Shown: piece by piece, positions 55,831 through 63,574 of the stretch
Numbering within the stretch: position 1 is the stretch's first letter
How the letters are laid out: each line of letters begins with the position of its first letter
NCBI RefSeq assembly: GCF_900188275.1
Contig: NZ_FZNY01000007.1
Location: forward strand, 248,001 to 312,000
Source: Dokdonia pacifica
Lineage (GTDB): Bacteria; Bacteroidota; Bacteroidia; Flavobacteriales; Flavobacteriaceae
Reading direction: 5' to 3'
Length of the DNA: 64,000 bases
Position numbers and translations under genes: made by a program
Notes under the pieces: generated by a model
Database searches by the model: none
What the model was told of the DNA's origin: nothing
Seen by the model: the letters and a program-made list of their open reading frames with translations, nothing else

Positions 55831-57399
55831 CTAAGTGTCTGAAGTATTTATATTTTTTTCAATATAAATACTCTTATCCCCATTTTGATTAACTTGATGA
55901 ATATTAATGAAGTTTAATTTGTTGTTAGTAATTAATTTTTGAATATTTTGCTGAACATTGATTTCAGATAATTTTTGATGAAAATCTTCAGTAGATAGAC
56001 TATTTCCAATCGGATTAATAGAATTGATCAAGGCATTAGTATCTTTCTGCTTCCATTCTCCTATGGCTATTAACATTGAAGCTCTAAATGAAATTGTCAT
56101 CAATGATATAATCCCATTTAAACCATTAATGAAGTAGCTTTTTCCTTTAGACTTATTTAGATAATTCTCAAAGTTTATAAACCCGCTCAATAATTCTTTA
56201 CTTGTGGATGTTAACAAGTCGAAAAAAAAGTCTTCCGAAATATTTTCATCAGAAAAATAAAAAAAAGTAAATATATTAGAATTCCTTTCTACAACTTCAA
56301 CTCCTAAATTCCAACCAGTATGTACCGTAAAAAAGTTAGAATATGTCCTTGTGATTTCATCTATTAAAGCTTGGTTATTTTCCTTAATATCTATTTTTTT
56401 TTCTGGAGTTTGTAATCGATACTTTATACAGCCTCTTTCTATTATTATCTTTCCAGTTGATTGTAATTGTATTATTTCCCGTCTATCTTTTTCATCAATA
56501 TTAGAAAGGTTTACATTTTGAAATGTGATTTTACCTTCAATTCTTTCTAAATCTATTTGAAATCTTGTATAGCCGTGAAAAATTCTATTGTTGTCTTTCC
56601 CAGAGAATAATAAAGTTCTTTTTACCGTTAATGGACCTAATATGAACTGTTGTTCAGGTTGTATTTTATTATTACTAAATACTGTTTCACCATTAAAATG
56701 ACAATCACAGAAATTAACCAATGTAGATGTAATATCTAGATTTCCAAATATAGTATAGTCTTCAAATGTAGAAGTAACTTCAAATAAACCATCATCTAAT
56801 AATCGATTATCTAAAAATATAAACTGCTCTAAGAAATGACAATCTTGAATAGACAAAGATCCTTGTATTCTATTATTACAAAAATCAACAGAGGCATTGA
56901 ATTTACAACCTTTGAATTCGAATGTGCCAGAAGTTTCGCATCGGAAATCTATATTTGAAAAAATAACACGAGATTCAAACGTACAATTCTCAAAAAAAAC
57001 ATCCGATTTAAAGTTACAATATTCAAGATTTACTTCATAACTAATGATTTGATTATGCATATCAATATCTTCCCAAAAAACAGCACCGTGTAGATTACAA
57101 GGAAAAAGATCTTGCAGATAACTTATTGAAGTGTTTTCTGTTTTTGAAATAAAACATACTCCATTTAAATCTACTTCTTCTTTCTTTATTAGATAAATCT
57201 CAATAAGAATAAAGAGGAATCTGTAGAAATCGTTTTCTCTTTTCCATTTTATGTGATTACTATGAAATATACACTTTCCATCGCTATCTAAAATATCTAG
57301 CGATTTTTCTGTATTAGAGTTTATTAATTCATAATAATTGCAAAATTTAATTAAGTCATTTGGTTTGTAATTATTAACAGGAATAGTGTAATTGCACAT
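55831..57399 (-). CDS. Pentapeptide-like beta-helix protein with NQNGxKSIYxE C-terminal tag
   Basis: A 522-aa protein. Residues about 110-310 show repeating F/C/F patterns such as CNFKSDVFFENCTFESRVIF (20 residues) and later FKGCKFNASVDFCNN, like pentapeptide or right-handed beta-helix coils. A helical region and a hydrophobic stretch follow (SYFINGLNGIISLMTISFRA near 420). The C-terminal VNQNGDKSIYIEKN resembles the C-terminus of the protein encoded just upstream. The ATG shares one base with that gene's stop. There is no signal peptide. A conflict or defence role is possible from the paired layout, but unproven. Confidence 0.6.
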   Translation of the reverse strand: MCNYTIPVNNYKPNDLIKFCNYYELINSNTEKSLDILDSDGKCIFHSNHIKWKRENDFYRFLFILIEIYLIKKEEVDLNGVCFISKTENTSISYLQDLFPCNLHGAVFWEDIDMHNQIISYEVNLEYCNFKSDVFFENCTFESRVIFSNIDFRCETSGTFEFKGCKFNASVDFCNNRIQGSLSIQDCHFLEQFIFLDNRLLDDGLFEVTSTFEDYTIFGNLDITSTLVNFCDCHFNGETVFSNNKIQPEQQFILGPLTVKRTLLFSGKDNNRIFHGYTRFQIDLERIEGKITFQNVNLSNIDEKDRREIIQLQSTGKIIIERGCIKYRLQTPEKKIDIKENNQALIDEITRTYSNFFTVHTGWNLGVEVVERNSNIFTFFYFSDENISEDFFFDLLTSTSKELLSGFINFENYLNKSKGKSYFINGLNGIISLMTISFRASMLIAIGEWKQKDTNALINSINPIGNSLSTEDFHQKLSEINVQQNIQKLITNNKLNFINIHQVNQNGDKSIYIEKNINTSDT

Positions 57400-57782
57400 T
57401 ATGAGATATTTATAGGTGCAGAATTATTTTCTAAATAAATACTTTTTTCTCCATTTTGATTAACTATTCTCGTTACCATTTCCATAGTACTATCATCATT
57501 TATTTGAACATTGTTTTTAATTACAAAATCTTCATAACTATCGAAACCTATGTATTGACTAACAGCATTTAATAATTCTGTCTTAGGACTAACAGGTTCT
57601 TTTTTTCCATCAATATATTTATTGAAACATCTCAATAAAGTTCTGTCGCTAGCTCCATAACCGTTCATACCTAACTCCAATAGTTTGTTTGATAAATACT
57701 TCACAATACCATTAGGTTTTTCTGATCCACTTTGGTTTTGTGCTTTTTCAAATGCGACTTGAAATAATTTCTCTTTATTCAT
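57399..57782 (-). CDS. Small effector-associated-domain-like protein with NQNGxKSIYxE tag
   Basis: A 127-aa protein. Residues 1-90 match a helical module that I know as an N-terminal domain on many Bacteroidota proteins: ASDRTLLRCFNKYIDGKKEP followed by KTELLNAVSQYIGFDSYEDF. The tail RIVNQNGEKSIYLENNSAPINI is the same short beta tag as in the next gene. The TAATG overlap shows co-translation. The domain might be a DNA- or protein-binding adaptor linking the two products; the function is unknown. It is divergent from leader B. Confidence 0.6.
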   Translation of the reverse strand: MNKEKLFQVAFEKAQNQSGSEKPNGIVKYLSNKLLELGMNGYGASDRTLLRCFNKYIDGKKEPVSPKTELLNAVSQYIGFDSYEDFVIKNNVQINDDSTMEMVTRIVNQNGEKSIYLENNSAPINIS

Positions 57783-57900
57783 AATTCATTTGTTTGATAA
57801 TCAATATACTAAAAGTATGACAAAACTCCGAAAAACTTTTCTGAATTCTGTCAGAGCTCTAGAAAACGTAATCTTTTTCTTTGTAGAAGAAATATTTCAA
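57783..57900. other. Divergent intergenic region upstream of leader B
   Basis: AT-rich, no gene. TTTCTTTG at 57876-57883 is one mismatch from the -7 consensus and may promote leader B; no -33 element was found. Confidence 0.35.
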
Positions 57901-58120
57901 GAACGTTCAATCTCGATTTGCAATAGAGATTAGAAGCTTCAAAAAAGAAGAGGGAAAGTAAGGCAGAGTATCTGTCTGAGAGCAGAAACAAAACTTTGCT
58001 TTTACTCTTTTTTCAATACCACTCTCAGGTTGAAATAGCCTCTCAGTATTTCAAAACATAATCAATAATTCAATTCGGACATATTCCGAACAGGGATCAG
58101 TTTGTCCAGTTTTTAAATAC
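57901..58120 (+). promoter_or_regulatory. Structured RNA leader B (conserved with 53183-53403)
   Basis: Same architecture as leader A with diverged sequence. Main helix 57944-57963 with 57994-58013 (one mismatch, several G-U pairs). Pseudoknot CTGAGAG (57976-57982) with CTCTCAG (58022-58028). 3' element CGGA (58076-58079) can pair with TCCG (58085-58088), or GGACA (58077-58081) can pair with TGTCC (58103-58107) around an inner ATTCC/GGGAT hairpin. Conserved single-stranded blocks include ACGTTCAA at the start, GAAGCTTCAAA and AATTCAATTCGG. Confidence 0.8.
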
Positions 58121-58127
58121 TAAAAAA

Positions 58128-58367
58128 ATGAAAAAAAATGTATATATATTGCTGATAACATTATGTGTATTAGGAATTACTTCTTGTGAGGCTGATGATT
58201 TAGATTCAAATGAAATAAATATAGAACTTTATGAAACGAATTATCAAATAGATGATCAAGAAGACCAGGAAAAACCTGAACAGGATTGTGAAAAGGAATT
58301 ACAACCTAAGAGGACAGGAGATCAGGCAGATGATCATGGTAATGCAGAGGATGGAGATGACAAATAA
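58128..58367 (+). CDS. Small surface lipoprotein ending in the PKRTGDQADD motif
   Basis: A 79-aa predicted lipoprotein: signal to Cys20 (GITSC) followed by EADD, then an acidic spacer (about 22-58) and the motif PKRTGDQADDHGNAEDGD as the last 20 residues, ending DK. Compared with the 164-aa relative it has one motif and no CxxC array. Basic residues border the acidic core on both sides (KR before, K after), which would suit trypsin-like release of a peptide; that is inference. It is preceded by leader B and lies 122 nt before the histidine kinase gene. Confidence 0.75.
   Translation: MKKNVYILLITLCVLGITSCEADDLDSNEINIELYETNYQIDDQEDQEKPEQDCEKELQPKRTGDQADDHGNAEDGDDK
58305..58364 (+). repeat. 60-nt coding repeat (PKRTGDQADD motif), copy 3
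   Basis: Third copy of the coding repeat, with mostly synonymous differences from copies 1 and 2 and Ala for Pro in the GNxEDGD part. Confidence 0.85.
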
Positions 58368-58411
58368 GAAAAATAATAATTATTAACTAGGATTAAGGAA
58401 CCTAAATAATG

Positions 58412-58450
58412 GAAAGTCTGGTGTTTATATTCTGTCAGGCTTTCTGTTTT
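58412..58450 (+). terminator. Probable terminator after the small lipoprotein gene
   Basis: GAAAGTCTG pairs with CAGGCTTTC (one G-U) across a 15-nt loop and is followed by TGTTTT. It separates the lipoprotein unit from the kinase gene. Confidence 0.65.
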
Positions 58451-58474
58451 ATTAAATATTCAATGAAAATATGG

Positions 58475-58482
58475 TAGCTTTG
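58475..58482 (+). promoter_or_regulatory. -7 element of the histidine kinase operon (leaderless)
   Basis: TAGCTTTG fits TAnnTTTG fully and ends only 7 nt before the ATG at 58490, so the transcript would start at or next to the start codon. No good -33 match was seen. Confidence 0.55.
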
Positions 58483-58489
58483 TTAACTT

Positions 58490-60445
58490 ATGAAAGTATA
58501 TTTAAAAATTATTCTTTTAATATTTACAATATGTAGTTGTTTTAATTATAGAGATAATACAACTAGAACGCAAAAATCAACAACGGTAATTCATACAGAT
58601 AGCATTAGTTACTATTTAGGTCAATCGAAAATTGATAGTTTAGAATTAAAAAGACGTGTATTAAGTGCTGAAAAGGCATATTTACTATCTACTAAAGTAA
58701 ATATTGATACATTAACTAGAAAGTCATTAAAACAGATACTCAAGACGTCGTATAAGTATGGTGATAGATCTATTTTTTTTAAATACTATCCTAAGTCAAT
58801 ATCATTTTCAAAGATTAAAAACGATACAGCTTTACGAGCATCTACGCATAATTATGTTGCATATTTTTATTTGAGAAATGATGACATGGATAGTGCATAT
58901 CATCACTTTTATAACGGTTCGAAATTTTATAAACATTTAAGAGATTCTTTTTCTACTGGAAAAATGCTTGCTAATATGGCAATCATACAAAAAAACAGAG
59001 GAGATTACGTCGGTAGTGAATCCGTTTGCGCTGAAGCTCTCTCATATCTGTCAAATACTACTAATCGAAGATATTTAGCTTCTGTCTATAATAATATAGG
59101 AATTATTAGTAATGAATTAATGAAATATAATAAAGCTTTATCTTATCATAATGAAGCCTATAATATTAGAAAAGAATTAAAAGACAACATTCTGATCATA
59201 CAATCGCTTAATAATATCTCTGTAGTATATAAGAGGGCGGGAAACTATGCTAAAGCTATTAAAACATTAGACACCTTAACCTACAATGAAGACACTTTTA
59301 TTGATAATCAGAGAGACAAAGCTCGAATAATAGATAATCTATCACATGCCAGATTATTACAAGGTGATAAAGATCTCAAGATTCTTAGGAAACTTGAAGA
59401 AGCGTTATTTATAAGAGAAAAAGAAAAAGACATCTCAGGTTTGATAGTTAGTCTTCTAAATATTGCTGATTATTATAAGGTAGTAGGACAAGAAAATATT
59501 GCAAATGAATATGCAATTAAAGCTAGGGAACTTTCTAAACGACAGGGTAATTACAGAGACATTCTCAACTCATTAAAGTTTCTATCACTATCATCAACTA
59601 TAGATCAAACTCCTTTCATAAAAGCATATTATAAATTAGCTGATAGTTTAGAGTTAGAAAAAAATAATGTATCTGATCATTTTGCTCTTATACGATATGA
59701 GTCTGATACTAAAGAGGAAGAGATTAATAAGGCTATAAAAAAAGCAAAAATACAACAACGTAAAATTAAAGAAAAAACCACACTTAATATACTCTTAGTT
59801 ATTGTAGTAATCCTTGTTCTTTTTACGATATTTCTTCTTAGAAGATCATCAAGAACAAAAGAAAAACTTTACAAAGAATTTAATCACAGAACTAGGAATA
59901 ATCTCAAGAATATTATTCACTCTATTTATAGAACAAAAAAGAAACATAGCGGAAGCTCTGAAATATTGAATGATGTCGAGGGAATAACTCAATCACAGCT
60001 ATTAATATACTCTATTTTGGAAAAACAAGCAGACTCTTTTCATGTTGATTTAAAAGATTACCTTCAAGAATTATTTAGGGCTATAATTGGGCAACATCAA
60101 GATATTAATTTGGATATAAATTATCAAATGGATACTTTTAAAATCGAAGCAGAAAGAGCTTCTATTATTGGTCTTATATGTAATGAGTATATGACTAATG
60201 CCTATAAGTATGCATTCTCTGAAAAAAAAAATAACACCTTCACTACCTATCTTAAAAAAGAAACTAGATATAAAGTTTTACTTATACTAGAAACTTCTGG
60301 AGTAAAATGGACTCCTGAAATATTGATTAATAATGGGAGTGGTTTAAAGATAATATCATCGTTAGCTGATAAAATAGATAGCAAATTGAATATTAGATAT
60401 GATGACAAAACTGGAAAAACAATATTGAGTCTACAGTATAAATAA
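58490..60445 (+). CDS. TPR-containing sensor histidine kinase (HisKA_2-like)
   Basis: A 651-aa membrane-bound sensor kinase. N-terminal lipoprotein-like signal with Cys near residue 17 (TICSCFN). An extracytoplasmic TPR domain covers about 110-360 (NMAIIQKNRGDYVGSESVCAEAL, NNIGIISNELMKYNKALSYHNEAY; key helices NNIGIISNELMKYNKAL). One membrane helix at about 431-450 (LNILLVIVVILVLFTIFLL). The kinase core has the H-box EFNHRTRNNLK (His466), the N-box NEYMTNAYKYAF and the G-box GSGLKI (616-621). The H-box form fits the HisKA_2/HWE group. It lies 12 nt before the LytTR regulator, its likely partner. A peptide or surface lipoprotein ligand for the TPR domain is plausible from context. Confidence 0.88.
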   Translation: MKVYLKIILLIFTICSCFNYRDNTTRTQKSTTVIHTDSISYYLGQSKIDSLELKRRVLSAEKAYLLSTKVNIDTLTRKSLKQILKTSYKYGDRSIFFKYYPKSISFSKIKNDTALRASTHNYVAYFYLRNDDMDSAYHHFYNGSKFYKHLRDSFSTGKMLANMAIIQKNRGDYVGSESVCAEALSYLSNTTNRRYLASVYNNIGIISNELMKYNKALSYHNEAYNIRKELKDNILIIQSLNNISVVYKRAGNYAKAIKTLDTLTYNEDTFIDNQRDKARIIDNLSHARLLQGDKDLKILRKLEEALFIREKEKDISGLIVSLLNIADYYKVVGQENIANEYAIKARELSKRQGNYRDILNSLKFLSLSSTIDQTPFIKAYYKLADSLELEKNNVSDHFALIRYESDTKEEEINKAIKKAKIQQRKIKEKTTLNILLVIVVILVLFTIFLLRRSSRTKEKLYKEFNHRTRNNLKNIIHSIYRTKKKHSGSSEILNDVEGITQSQLLIYSILEKQADSFHVDLKDYLQELFRAIIGQHQDINLDINYQMDTFKIEAERASIIGLICNEYMTNAYKYAFSEKKNNTFTTYLKKETRYKVLLILETSGVKWTPEILINNGSGLKIISSLADKIDSKLNIRYDDKTGKTILSLQYK

Positions 60446-60457
60446 ACGTGTATAAAT

Positions 60458-61189
60458 ATGGAGTCTGCTGCTAGTATACTAATTGTTGAAGATGACTATC
60501 AGGAATCTGAATATCTTAAAGATATATTAGAGGATATTGGATATAATGTAATAGGCAGTTCTGCTTCTGGAGAAGAAGCAATAGATTTATATAAAGAGCT
60601 CTATGCAGATGTCGTTATAATGGATATTGATTTAAATGGAAAATTAGATGGAATTGAAACAGCTAAAATAATTTCTGAGAAATATGGTTCGTATATCATT
60701 TATTTAACATCACTGAGAGATAAGATAACCTTTAAAAGAGCAAAAGCAACTTTTCCAAAATTCTTTATTTCAAAGCCCTTTAATAAATATCAATTATTAG
60801 ATGTAATAGATCAAGTAATTGATTCTCCTAAGGCTGTGAAGAATAGTAATTATTATAATGATCATTTCTTTATTAAAAATAATCAAGGAGTTTATGAGAA
60901 ATATTCTATAGACCAAGTCAGTTATATAAAAGCCGATAATACTTATTCAGATATAATGTTGATTATAAATGACAAATTAAAAAAGGTCACAATAACAAAA
61001 GGTATACAAACACTATTAGACAGAATTAACAACTCTAAAATTCAAAGAGTAAATAGAAGTTATGCTATTAATATAGATAAGATTGAGTTCATAGAAAAAA
61101 TGTCGGTTAAATTATATGGTTATAACAATATGATTACAGTAAGTAAAGCTTATCAGGTAATTTTTGAAAATTTGATCAAAAAACTATAA
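60458..61189 (+). CDS. LytTR family response regulator
   Basis: A 243-aa two-domain regulator. The receiver domain (about 5-125) has SILIVEDDYQ (acidic pocket), phospho-acceptor Asp56 in VVIMDIDL, Thr in YLTS and Lys in ISKPF. The C-terminal LytTR DNA-binding domain (about 140-240) has YSIDQVSYIKADNTYSDI and IQRVNRSYAINIDKIEFIE. It is encoded right after the TPR kinase and is probably phosphorylated by it. Targets are unknown; the promoters ahead of leaders A and B are candidates. Confidence 0.9.
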   Translation: MESAASILIVEDDYQESEYLKDILEDIGYNVIGSSASGEEAIDLYKELYADVVIMDIDLNGKLDGIETAKIISEKYGSYIIYLTSLRDKITFKRAKATFPKFFISKPFNKYQLLDVIDQVIDSPKAVKNSNYYNDHFFIKNNQGVYEKYSIDQVSYIKADNTYSDIMLIINDKLKKVTITKGIQTLLDRINNSKIQRVNRSYAINIDKIEFIEKMSVKLYGYNNMITVSKAYQVIFENLIKKL

Positions 61190-61272
61190 CATCATTTTTA
61201 ATGATATATAGTAATTCTCAAGATCAATATAGATCATGAAGCTAATAATTAGAGATCATTTCTCCGAGATTC

Positions 61273-61524
61273 TTATATATCTGTAAAATCAGTAAAGAAG
61301 TCTTCTAAAGTCATTTCATGTGCATCAAGAATGCGTAACAGGCTTGTAATAGTAAAGTTTGTTCCTTTTTCCATTCGCCAATAGAGAATCCTGTCAATTT
61401 TTTTATCATAACTAAATGTTTCAGCAGCAGTATAGCCACTGTCTTTTCTTAGCTGTTTGATTTTATCAGCAATCTTCTGTATCCGTGAGTCAAGTGGTTT
61501 TTTAGGTTTATCTTTTTTTGTCAT
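61273..61524 (-). CDS. XRE-type helix-turn-helix regulator
   Basis: An 83-aa protein: IADKIKQLRKDSGYTAAETFSYDKKI, then ILYWRMEKGTNFTITSLLRILDAHEMTLEDFF, a Cro/C1-type HTH with the recognition helix around DRILYWRMEKG. Small free-standing XRE proteins of this kind in Bacteroidota often control neighbouring genes. It is divergent from the lipoprotein gene at 61654 and convergent with the response regulator. Confidence 0.8.
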   Translation of the reverse strand: MTKKDKPKKPLDSRIQKIADKIKQLRKDSGYTAAETFSYDKKIDRILYWRMEKGTNFTITSLLRILDAHEMTLEDFFTDFTDI

Positions 61525-61615
61525 AATTAACAGTCATTTATAGTTAATACAAAGGACGCTTGCTTGTTATTTCTATGTAACTGTATAAAAAAAACAGTAT
61601 TTATGAAATTTTTAG

Positions 61616-61623
61616 TATGTTTG
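61616..61623 (+). promoter_or_regulatory. -7 element for the lipoprotein gene at 61654
   Basis: TATGTTTG matches TAnnTTTG exactly, 30 nt before the ATG. No -33 TTTG at the right distance was seen. Confidence 0.5.
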
Positions 61624-61653
61624 CTTTATTAGTAACCTTAAAATGAACATCTA

Positions 61654-62112
61654 ATGAAAAAATCACTCTACCTTTTTGCCTTTCTTCCCTTATTCCTTAC
61701 AAGCTGCATTACTACACGTACAATGAATGCTACTGCAACCATTCCTGCTGGCACAGAAGTCAATTACTCTAAAGTCATTAATCCTGCCTACGCTAAAGAT
61801 TACATTGATGCAGATATTATCACCCAAGTTGAATTTTATAGCGCAGGTAAAGCCAACAATGACTTAACCAAAGTACCAAAAGGTAATGTTGTCTTTCAAG
61901 TAATACCCGTAGGTGGTTCTGCAAAGAATGCTCCCTTTGGTGGCGGGCAAGTTGGCGACTATGTATTTCTGCCTAAAGAACAAAGCGACCTCATATTTGA
62001 TTTACAACGTGGTGACAAGATTCAATTGAGGGGAGGGACACGCGTCAAAAAATACTATATCAATGGTGCTGAAATCATAGTATTCATAGCAAGTTCTGTA
62101 ACAAAATTATAA
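61654..62112 (+). CDS. Hypothetical lipoprotein
   Basis: A 152-aa lipoprotein, lipobox FLTSC at residue 18. The remainder is a probable beta domain (VNYSKVINPAYAKDYIDADIIT, KGNVVFQVIPVGG, RGDKIQLRGGTRVKKYYINGAEIIVF). No family was recognised. There are no acidic residues after the Cys (CITTRTM), so it is more likely periplasm-facing than surface-exposed. Codon use and GC are closer to the core part of the window than to 45-61 kb. Confidence 0.65.
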   Translation: MKKSLYLFAFLPLFLTSCITTRTMNATATIPAGTEVNYSKVINPAYAKDYIDADIITQVEFYSAGKANNDLTKVPKGNVVFQVIPVGGSAKNAPFGGGQVGDYVFLPKEQSDLIFDLQRGDKIQLRGGTRVKKYYINGAEIIVFIASSVTKL

Positions 62113-62164
62113 TTGCCTTTCATCCCCATACATATACGAACACTCTAACTTAAATCAATTTATT

Positions 62165-63037
62165 ATGAAAAAAATATTATACATCTTTAGCTTCATTTTT
62201 CTTTTTACTATCGCTTGTAGCAGTGACGACTCAGAAGAAACACCTATGGGAGAGAACCCTATGGAAGACACAAACCCTAATAATGATGATGACCAACAAA
62301 ACACATTCAGTTGTAGTACAGGTAATATTTTAATAACACAAGATGATGTTATCGCCTTTGGTAATCTTGGATGTAATTTTGTACCAAGTCTACTTATCGG
62401 TGACCTTAACAATACTAACTCTAACATTAATGACATTAGCGCGCTAAGTAGTTTAACTGACGTAGGCGTATTAGCGATTGGCAATACTACTAACCTGACT
62501 AATCTTAACGGCCTACAGAATATTACTGAAATAGATATTTTAATCATTCGTGAAAACACAGCACTAGAGAATATCAATGCACTGAGTTCATTAATAGAAG
62601 TGACAGGAAATATTCAAATTTTTGATAATGATAACCTGACCAATTTGGAAGGGCTTAATTCACTGGAATTGGTCATTAATGGTTTAGATATTGCAAATAA
62701 CGATGGCTTAACGAGTATTGATGGCTTGGACTCTTTTACTCAAGCTTTCGGAGGTGTTCGTATTATAGATAACAGTAATCTGCAGAATGTAGATGGTCTC
62801 AGTAATCTTATCCATATAGATGAAGGAGTTGCGCCTAACTCTGCATCTCTGCCTAATGATGATGACATGGTTATCAGTAGTAATCCAATGCTGAATGATT
62901 TATGTGGTATTACCGCTTTGATAGAAGCTGATAGTGACCCAAATACTTCACAAGGAATTAGTGGTATGTATATTGTTTCAGGCAATGCTTTTAATCCATC
63001 TGAAAATGATATCTTAAATGGGGACTGTAGTAATTAA
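62165..63037 (+). CDS. Surface lipoprotein with receptor-L/leucine-rich-like repeats
   Basis: A 290-aa lipoprotein: lipobox IACSSDDSEE with strong acidic export signal and an acidic Asn-rich spacer to about 50. Residues about 85-215 form repeats of the type L..L.GL..L..I...L.I..N..L (NLTNLNGLQNITEIDILIIREN, shortened here to NLNGLQNITEIDILII; DNLTNLEGLNSLELVINGLDI), like the receptor L domain of Bacteroidota adhesins. Two Cys near the C-terminus (DLCGIT and GDCSN) may cap the solenoid. Ligand binding or adhesion is likely; the partner is unknown. Confidence 0.75.
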   Translation: MKKILYIFSFIFLFTIACSSDDSEETPMGENPMEDTNPNNDDDQQNTFSCSTGNILITQDDVIAFGNLGCNFVPSLLIGDLNNTNSNINDISALSSLTDVGVLAIGNTTNLTNLNGLQNITEIDILIIRENTALENINALSSLIEVTGNIQIFDNDNLTNLEGLNSLELVINGLDIANNDGLTSIDGLDSFTQAFGGVRIIDNSNLQNVDGLSNLIHIDEGVAPNSASLPNDDDMVISSNPMLNDLCGITALIEADSDPNTSQGISGMYIVSGNAFNPSENDILNGDCSN

Positions 63038-63414
63038 TATTTAAATATATCTTATCAATACCTAAACCCACTTTGTTATAATGAAAATTTTACTTGAGAA
63101 ACATTTGTATAAAGAGCTTTATATTTCTATTAAGAAAAATTTAACTTAACAAAACATGTTAAATTCCAATGATTTAAGAAAAATTGACAAGTGTATTGTG
63201 TTAGTTTTCAGTAACAAAATGTTAATTGTAAGTACTAATTCTATACATTTAAAGTTATAAAACTGAAATCACGCTTCTAACCAATCGTATTTCATTTTTA
63301 TATCTAAGCACCACACACTCCTTTTATTGAATTAACAGATACGTCTGTTCGTAATCTATGTATGTTTAGTATATGGAATAGTTATGTTCGTATCTTAAAC
63401 TAACTAGTAACATT
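63038..63414. other. Intergenic region upstream of the RHS-type gene
   Basis: AT-rich, with no recognised gene. TATGTTTA (63361-63368) is one mismatch from the -7 consensus. I see nothing else I can name. Confidence 0.4.
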
Positions 63415-63519
63415 ATGATACGTATGTGGAATTATCTTCAATCTTTTACTCAAGTAAACGTCTTGTTTACGCATTATAAAGCATCACAGCCTAATTCATC
63501 TTTTTTACAAAATAGATAA
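63415..63519 (+). CDS. Possible 34-aa micro-ORF upstream of the RHS-type gene
   Basis: An ATG-started frame of 34 codons with composition unlike a signal peptide; it ends 55 nt before the next start. It contains the hairpin GTAAAC/GTTTAC (63454-63470). It could be a leader peptide or chance. Confidence 0.15.
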   Translation: MIRMWNYLQSFTQVNVLFTHYKASQPNSSFLQNR

Positions 63520-63574
63520 TCAGTTAGGTTTGAATCAAAACACCCATTTTTCTAATTTTCTAATCATCATTTTT

